NCBI RefSeq assembly: GCF_001809535.1
Contig: NZ_KV797935.1
Location: 84,187-117,213, forward strand
Source: Aerococcus sp. HMSC062A02
GTDB lineage: Bacteria; Bacillota; Bacilli; Lactobacillales; Aerococcaceae
Direction: 5' to 3'
Length of the DNA: 33,027 nucleotides
Positions 29,014 to 33,027 of this stretch are shown one piece after another; the stretch's first letter is position 1; each line of letters begins with the position of its first letter. The notes below the pieces were generated by a model. The model saw only the letters and a list, made by a program, of their open reading frames with translations. It did no database searches and was not told the origin of the DNA. The translations under genes were made by a program, and so were the position numbers.

Positions 29014-30156
29014 TTAATCTTGGTAGTCCCGGGGTAGGCGCTGGCTTAAGAGGCAGAAGGTCTCATAGGCGATGGTGCCGGCATGAGCGGCGACGTCCTC
29101 AGCCCGGATGACCTGGCCCTGGTTTTCACCGATGAGGGTGACCTTGGTGCCGATGGGGTAGGCTTGGTCGAGGCGGACCATGCACTGGTCCATGCAGACC
29201 CGGCCAACGATAGGGCAGGCCTGGCCTTGGACGAGAACTTCAAGTCCTGAATAGGCTCTCAGCCAGCCGTCCGCATAGCCGATAGGGAGGGTGGCAATCC
29301 ATTCATCCTGGCTAGCGGTATAGGTGGCCCCGTAGCCGACTGTTTCGCCAGCATGCATCTGCTTGACATAGGCAATTTCTGTCTCTAGGCTGAGGGCGGG
29401 CTCCAAGGCATAGGGAAGGTCTTCTGCCCCGTTCGACGGATTGGCGCCGTAGAGGGCAATTCCCAAACGTACCATGTCCAGGGTCTCATCCGGATACCAG
29501 AGGGCCATGGCGCTGTTGGATTGGTGGAAGAGAGGAGCTTGGGGGAGTTGGCTACAATCGATAGCCTGGCGGATGTCTTGGAAGGCTTGGACTTGGGCAG
29601 CCTGCTTGCTTTTGCCTTGGGGGTCCTGGCTATCTGCCGTCGCAAAATGGGTGAAGATGCCCTTGAGCGTGAAAGCCTTGGGATGAGCGGCAATCCAGTC
29701 GATGGCAGCTTGCAAGCTCTGACTATCGAGGAAGCCAATCCGCCCCATGCCGGAATCAACAGCTAAGTGGATCTCTAGGGCAGGGTAAGTGCAAGCTTCG
29801 AGTTCTTCCGTCACCGCTTCTAGCCAGTCTATCCGGCTGACCGTCACGGCGATCTGAGCCTGGGCCATTTCCAGGGCATCGGAAGCTGGGATCACCCCTA
29901 AGACCATGATATTGTTTTGGATACCGGCTTGGCGGAGTTCGAGGGCTTCATCGGTTAGGGCCACACAGAAACCATCGGCACCGGCTTCTTCCAAGGCCTG
30001 GCTGACGGCCTTAGCTCCGTGTCCATAAGCATCTGCCTTGACCGTGGCATAGACCAGCTTGCCTGGGGCTAGGGATTGCTTAATCCCTCGGTAGTTCTGT
30101 ATAATAGCATCTAGGGAAATCTTAGCGCGGCTAGCGCGGCGATAAGCAGTAACCAT
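29014..30156 (-). CDS. alr: Alanine racemase
   Basis: Alr makes D-alanine for peptidoglycan. The 380-residue protein is a fold-type III PLP enzyme. The PLP lysine is K40 in YATVKADAYGHGA, and the second catalytic base Tyr lies in VGYGATYTA (~269). VGRVCMDQCMVRLD is the C-terminal family motif. It ends before the dapA promoter. It shares a short divergent region with the phosphatase gene, which holds a perfect 23-bp dyad over its predicted -10. The ribosome binding site is weak (AAGTGAATCAC region). Confidence 0.97.
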   Translation of the reverse strand: MVTAYRRASRAKISLDAIIQNYRGIKQSLAPGKLVYATVKADAYGHGAKAVSQALEEAGADGFCVALTDEALELRQAGIQNNIMVLGVIPASDALEMAQAQIAVTVSRIDWLEAVTEELEACTYPALEIHLAVDSGMGRIGFLDSQSLQAAIDWIAAHPKAFTLKGIFTHFATADSQDPQGKSKQAAQVQAFQDIRQAIDCSQLPQAPLFHQSNSAMALWYPDETLDMVRLGIALYGANPSNGAEDLPYALEPALSLETEIAYVKQMHAGETVGYGATYTASQDEWIATLPIGYADGWLRAYSGLEVLVQGQACPIVGRVCMDQCMVRLDQAYPIGTKVTLIGENQGQVIRAEDVAAHAGTIAYETFCLLSQRLPRDYQD

Positions 30157-30189
30157 TGGATGTGATTCACTTCTTTCTATTCATTGGTC

Positions 30190-30212
30190 AAATAAGAGAC
30201 TTACTCTTATTT
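30190..30212. promoter_or_regulatory. Candidate operator between alr and the phosphatase gene
   Basis: AAATAAGAG, ACTTA, CTCTTATTT is a perfect dyad. It overlaps the -10 (TAAAAT on the minus strand, 30209-30214, with TGC) and the transcript start of alr. No regulator is adjacent. Confidence 0.5.
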
Positions 30213-30260
30213 TAGCATTGCCCATGAGAAAATATGATTAAATTTCACTTAGGAGGTTCT

Positions 30261-30728
30261 ATGGTTAAGATTTGTTTTATTTGTTTAGGTAATATTTGCC
30301 GGTCTCCCATGGCGGAAGCCTTGATGCGCGAGGAAGTTATGCAGCGCGGTTGGGAGGATAGGGTTTTGGTGGAATCAGCAGCGACAGGAGATTGGAACCT
30401 GGGTTCAGCTCCCCACCCCGGCACCGCCAACCTGTTAGCAGCTAAGGGCATCAGCACGGACAATATGTATGCCAGCCTGTTGGAAGCCGGTGACGTCGAC
30501 CGCTACGACTACTTAATCGGCATGGACGACAGCAATATCGAAAATATTGAGAAAATTGTTGGCACTAGCGACAAGGTCTACCAATTATTGGACTTCACTG
30601 ACCAGCCTGGACCGATCGCCGACCCTTATTATACCGGGAACTTTGACCTGACCTATGATTTGGTCACAAAGGGCATCCAGGGCCTCTGCCAGCACCTAGA
30701 AGCGACTTATCCCGAATTGCGCGACTAG
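30261..30728 (+). CDS. Low-molecular-weight protein tyrosine phosphatase
   Basis: This is a cytoplasmic phosphatase of 155 residues that dephosphorylates phosphotyrosine (or phospho-arginine in some relatives). The P-loop C-X5-R is C8-LGNIC-R14, followed by SPMAEA. The general-acid loop is IADPYYTGNFD with D near 122-123. An upstream in-frame ATG at 30234 lacks a site, while ATG 30261 follows AGGAGG. It is monocistronic with a terminator directly after. No tyrosine kinase or capsule gene is nearby, so the substrate is open. Confidence 0.94.
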   Translation: MVKICFICLGNICRSPMAEALMREEVMQRGWEDRVLVESAATGDWNLGSAPHPGTANLLAAKGISTDNMYASLLEAGDVDRYDYLIGMDDSNIENIEKIVGTSDKVYQLLDFTDQPGPIADPYYTGNFDLTYDLVTKGIQGLCQHLEATYPELRD

Positions 30729-30740
30729 TATAGAGAGGAA

Positions 30741-30785
30741 AAACTGCCAGCCAAGGAATAAATCGCCTTGCCTAGCAGTTTTTTT
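30741..30785 (+). terminator. Intrinsic terminator after the phosphatase gene
   Basis: AAACTGC pairs with GCAGTTT, with an inner CAAGG/CCTTG pair, followed by T7. Confidence 0.75.
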
Positions 30786-30804
30786 GTGGAAATTTTTTGG
30801 AGAG

Positions 30805-30876
30805 GCGTGTTGAACTTGCGAACGACGATCTCCTTAGCAAGTTGCCCAGGTCCAAATGCAAAACGGATGCTCAAAA
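30805..30876 (-). repeat. Possible family D remnant
   Basis: CAAAACGGATGCTCA at the right end is the reverse of the family D left end (TGAGCATCCGTT). A short ACTTGCGAACG/TTAGCAAGT dyad lies inside. No full structure remains. Confidence 0.4.
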
Positions 30877-30890
30877 GTAATTACTAAACA

Positions 30891-30942
30891 AAAGCAGCTC
30901 TCCCCTAGCCAACCTGGACCGGAGAGAGCTGCTTTCTTTTTT
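30891..30942 (-). terminator. Intrinsic terminator after metK
   Basis: AAAGCAGCTCTC pairs with GAGAGCTGCTTT around a 20-base loop. On the minus strand a TTTTG follows; the plus strand also has a T run. Confidence 0.75.
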
Positions 30943-30954
30943 ATCTTATTTATC

Positions 30955-32154
30955 TTAGTCCAGGGCGTCCACGGCAGCCTTGAGCTCGTCAATGCGGTCG
31001 GTCCGCTCCCAAGGGAAGTAGGGGCCTTCTGCATGGCGGCCGAAGTGTCCGTAGGCGGCAGTGGGCTCATAGATGGCTTGGCGCAGGTCCAGGCTGTCGA
31101 TGATACCGCGTGGGGACAGGTCAAAAATCTGCCGGACGGCTTGGGTGATTTTCTCCTTGGCCACGGTTTCGGTGCCGAATGTATCGATATTGATGGAAAC
31201 AGGTTGGGCAACCCCGATGGCGTAGGCGAGTTGGATTTCGCACCGGCTGGCCAGTTGGCTAGCAACGATGTTTTTCGCAATGTAGCGGGCCATATATGAG
31301 GCACTCCGGTCAACTTTGGTGGCGTCCTTACCGGAGAAGGCGCCGCCCCCGTGGCGTGCCATGCCGCCGTAGGTATCCACAATAATCTTCCGTCCCGTTA
31401 GACCAGCATCTCCCTTGGGTCCGCCGATAACAAAGCGGCCAGTTGGGTTGATGTAGTACTTGGTCTCGTCATCTAAGAGATGGCTTGGGATGACTTCCTT
31501 GATCAGGTGCTTGTGGATGTCAGCTTCAATTTGTTCCAGGGGTGTTGATTCCGCATGTTGGGTGGAAACGACAATGGTGTCGACGCGAACAGTTTTTTTG
31601 TTCTCGTCATATTCCACGGTAACCTGGGTCTTGCCGTCGGGACGCAGGTAGGGCAGGATCTCTTCGTGGCGAAGGTAGGCCAGGTGCTCGGCCAAGCGGT
31701 GGGCCAGTTGGATAGGCAGGGGCATGAAGTCTTCGGTTTCGTCGCAGGCAAAGCCAAACATCAGGCCCTGGTCCCCAGCACCGAGCGCTTCTTCGCCTTC
31801 TTTACCCCGGATTTCGAGGGCCTGGTCGACCCCTTGCGCGATATCAGGGGATTGCTGGTCGAGCGCGACCATTACGTTGAGGTTCTCTGCGTCGAAGCCG
31901 TATTTGCCCCGGGTGTAGCCAATATTTTTGACGGTCTCGCGGACAATGGTCTGGAAGTCGAGATTGGCTTGGCTGGAGATTTCACCGAAGATCACAACCA
32001 GGCCGGTATTCACAATGGTCTCACAAGCTACCCGGCTGTTAGGGTCCTGGCTGAGGGCTGCATCCAGGACAGCGTCACTGATCTGGTCAGCGATTTTGTC
32101 GGGATGGCCTTCGGTAACACTCTCACTGGTAAATAAATAATAGTTTTGTAACAT
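30955..32154 (-). CDS. metK: S-adenosylmethionine synthetase
   Basis: MetK makes SAM from methionine and ATP. The 399-residue protein has [20 protein letters not shown] at the start, the ATP motif [12 protein letters not shown] (~120) and the P-loop-like [15 protein letters not shown] (~265). ATG 32154 follows AAGGAGG; an in-frame upstream start at 32175 is rejected. The leader is only ~40 bases. I could not find an S-box or SMK riboswitch, only a small CAAGGA/TCCTTG hairpin. It is monocistronic with its own terminator. Confidence 0.98.
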   Translation of the reverse strand: MLQNYYLFTSESVTEGHPDKIADQISDAVLDAALSQDPNSRVACETIVNTGLVVIFGEISSQANLDFQTIVRETVKNIGYTRGKYGFDAENLNVMVALDQQSPDIAQGVDQALEIRGKEGEEALGAGDQGLMFGFACDETEDFMPLPIQLAHRLAEHLAYLRHEEILPYLRPDGKTQVTVEYDENKKTVRVDTIVVSTQHAESTPLEQIEADIHKHLIKEVIPSHLLDDETKYYINPTGRFVIGGPKGDAGLTGRKIIVDTYGGMARHGGGAFSGKDATKVDRSASYMARYIAKNIVASQLASRCEIQLAYAIGVAQPVSINIDTFGTETVAKEKITQAVRQIFDLSPRGIIDSLDLRQAIYEPTAAYGHFGRHAEGPYFPWERTDRIDELKAAVDALD

Positions 32155-32202
32155 TTTGTCCTCCTTAATGGGCAAGGATATTTTCTGTTTTATTCCTTGT
32201 CT

Positions 32203-32211
32203 ATTCTAGCA
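32203..32211 (-). promoter_or_regulatory. Extended -10 promoter of metK
   Basis: On the minus strand TG-C-TAGAAT; the -35 is weak. Confidence 0.55.
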
Positions 32212-32353
32212 TGTAATTGTAAAGCTGGGAATGGTCAAATAATATCTTGAAAGTTCGTTAAAAATTCAAACATAGTCGGTAAAATAAAAGCAAAGTGTGT
32301 CTGCCTGGTCCACTGGGGCGGGCTAGACGCCAAAATAGAGAGGAGGGGACCAA

Positions 32354-32722
32354 GTGAAACGCGCAAGCTACCGCAAGGCCAAGGCGGAACTCGCCAAGGA
32401 AAAAGAACGCGCCAAAAAGAAAGGCCAAGCCTTATTCGATACCCACTACCAGCAGGAAACCACAATCTACGCGACGGATGACCGCAAGCGAGACCGGGAA
32501 GCCGTCGATTCCAAAACGCGGGAGATCGACCTGGATACCAATGAAATCTTCTATGACCGCGAGCGCAAGCGCCAGTGGTTCTGGTCGGATAGCCAGCATG
32601 GTGCCTACCGCATCTTGGCCCTGGGATTGGTTGTCGTGACCCTGGTCCTGCTCTGGTTCATCGGTCCCTTCGTGATCAGCTACCTGCGCGGCCTCTTCCA
32701 CCAAGCCCAGCTCTGGTTTTAG
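32354..32722 (+). CDS. Small basic membrane protein of unknown function (122 aa)
   Basis: GTG 32354 follows GAGGAGGGGACC. Residues 1-75 are highly charged: a Lys/Ala-rich helix (KRASYRKAKAELAKEKERAK) is followed by Asp/Arg-rich segments. A single transmembrane helix follows at ~87-107 (LGLVVVTLVLLWFIGPFVIS), with a short outside tail (RGLFHQAQLWF). This predicts a cytoplasmic, possibly nucleic-acid or ribosome-binding N-terminus tethered to the membrane, but that is inference. I recognise no domain. A weak promoter (TTAAAA, 16 bases, TAAAAT near 32279) precedes it, and an eroded family A copy begins right after its stop. Confidence 0.75.
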   Translation: MKRASYRKAKAELAKEKERAKKKGQALFDTHYQQETTIYATDDRKRDREAVDSKTREIDLDTNEIFYDRERKRQWFWSDSQHGAYRILALGLVVVTLVLLWFIGPFVISYLRGLFHQAQLWF

Positions 32723-32729
32723 TGGCGAG

Positions 32730-32812
32730 GCAGGAGGGGATGACTGGTAAGACCGACTAAAGGCAGTCTTATGCTCTTTGTTCTAGAGCTTTATTTCTTC
32801 CGCTAGCCTTCA
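32730..32812. repeat. Eroded family A element
   Basis: GACTAAAGGCAGTCTTATGC, TCTAGAGCTTTATTTCTTCC and GCTAGCCTTCACA match apex and right-arm parts of family A type 2, but the left arm is lost. Confidence 0.55.
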
Positions 32813-32833
32813 CAGCTTAGTTGGGGTTAAGTA

Positions 32834-32953
32834 ATTTGCGCTCAGACTTGCTGAATGCAAAATGATAGCGGTTATTTGCGTTCAGAGCTGCTGAGTACAA
32901 AATGGCAGCTGCAATTGTGCTCAGAACTGCCATATGCAAATCAGACAGCTAGA
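32834..32953. repeat. Family C 40-bp tandem repeats (three units)
   Basis: Units start at 32834, 32874 and ~32913. Each has a dyad such as TTTGC-GC-TCAG with CTGA-AT-GCAAA. The core (TCAGAGCTGCTGAG in unit 2) resembles that of family B (CTCCGAGCTTTTGAG). It lies just left of a family A element that begins at 33008. The 32723-33027 stretch holds no gene. Confidence 0.7.
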
Positions 32954-33007
32954 ACCTTGTTTGACACCATTCCAATTACTAAAAGCTAACCGATCTTGCT
33001 CTCACCC

Positions 33008-33027
33008 TAGTTGGGTTCGCAAAGGCA
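33008..33027. repeat. Family A left end, cut by the window end
   Basis: TAGTTGGGTTCGCAAAGGCA is the left flank and the start of the outer arm of a further family A element. Confidence 0.7.

Noticed and set aside
32155-32240. SAM riboswitch (S-box or SMK) before metK
   Set aside because: The leader after the extended -10 is only ~40 bases and shows neither core.

Overview
This window looks like a chromosomal segment of a Lactobacillales bacterium (low-GC Gram-positive). The evidence is AAGGAGG-type ribosome binding sites, a tryptophan T-box, a lysine riboswitch, a ProB without a PUA domain, TTGACA/TATAAT promoters often with extended -10 TG motifs, and a cre-like site. Most genes look close to half G+C by eye. 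An Aerococcaceae-like host is my best guess, but the sequence alone cannot prove it. No rRNA, tRNA, phage, plasmid, transposase or CRISPR array was found.

Layout. 0-2.3 kb: a LysR regulator divergent from a core-MetE-like methionine synthase. 2.3-3.25 kb: a repeat cluster. 3.25-8.3 kb: an SDR oxidoreductase and a TetR repressor, divergent from an ABC exporter pair (ATPase plus large FtsX-type permease) with two palindromic operators between. 8.4-10.8 kb: a frameshifted GNAT, an ECF transporter S component and a Gate-domain membrane protein. 10.8-11.6 kb: repeats. 11.6-14 kb: Trp T-box followed by trpE-trpG only. 14-18 kb: repeats, rhodanese, ZIP metal transporter, CPBP protease and a BASS transporter. 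18.2-19.2 kb: an AT-rich islet with a secreted protein of unknown function and a 58-aa membrane protein, behind a promoter overlapped by a cre-like site. 19.3-25.9 kb: proBA, a VanY-type carboxypeptidase, a GNAT, an unknown protein, a TPR protein and an acetoin reductase-like SDR. 26.0-26.8 kb: repeat array. 26.8-32.7 kb: AraC regulator, lysine-riboswitch-controlled dapA, alr, a low-molecular-weight phosphatase, metK and a small membrane protein, followed by more repeats.

The genes are mostly single-gene or two-gene units of amino-acid and cell-wall metabolism: methionine/SAM (core-MetE, metK), tryptophan (trpEG), lysine/DAP (dapA), proline (proBA), D-alanine (alr, VanY-type peptidase). Nearly every unit has its own visible promoter, leader RNA or terminator.

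The most unusual content is in the intergenic regions. Several families of nested palindromic repeats keep their architecture and flanks from copy to copy. Their stem sequences change, with both arms changing together so that pairing is kept. Family A is a ~115-bp hairpin, in tandem at 2.78-3.25 and 26.10-26.81 kb. Family D is a ~176-bp hairpin with four full copies. Families B and C are 40-41-bp tandem dyads that sit immediately left of family A in three places. The family A arrays end within a few bases of the stop codons of minus-strand genes. I recognise no described repeat family here and rank this as the best candidate for something new.
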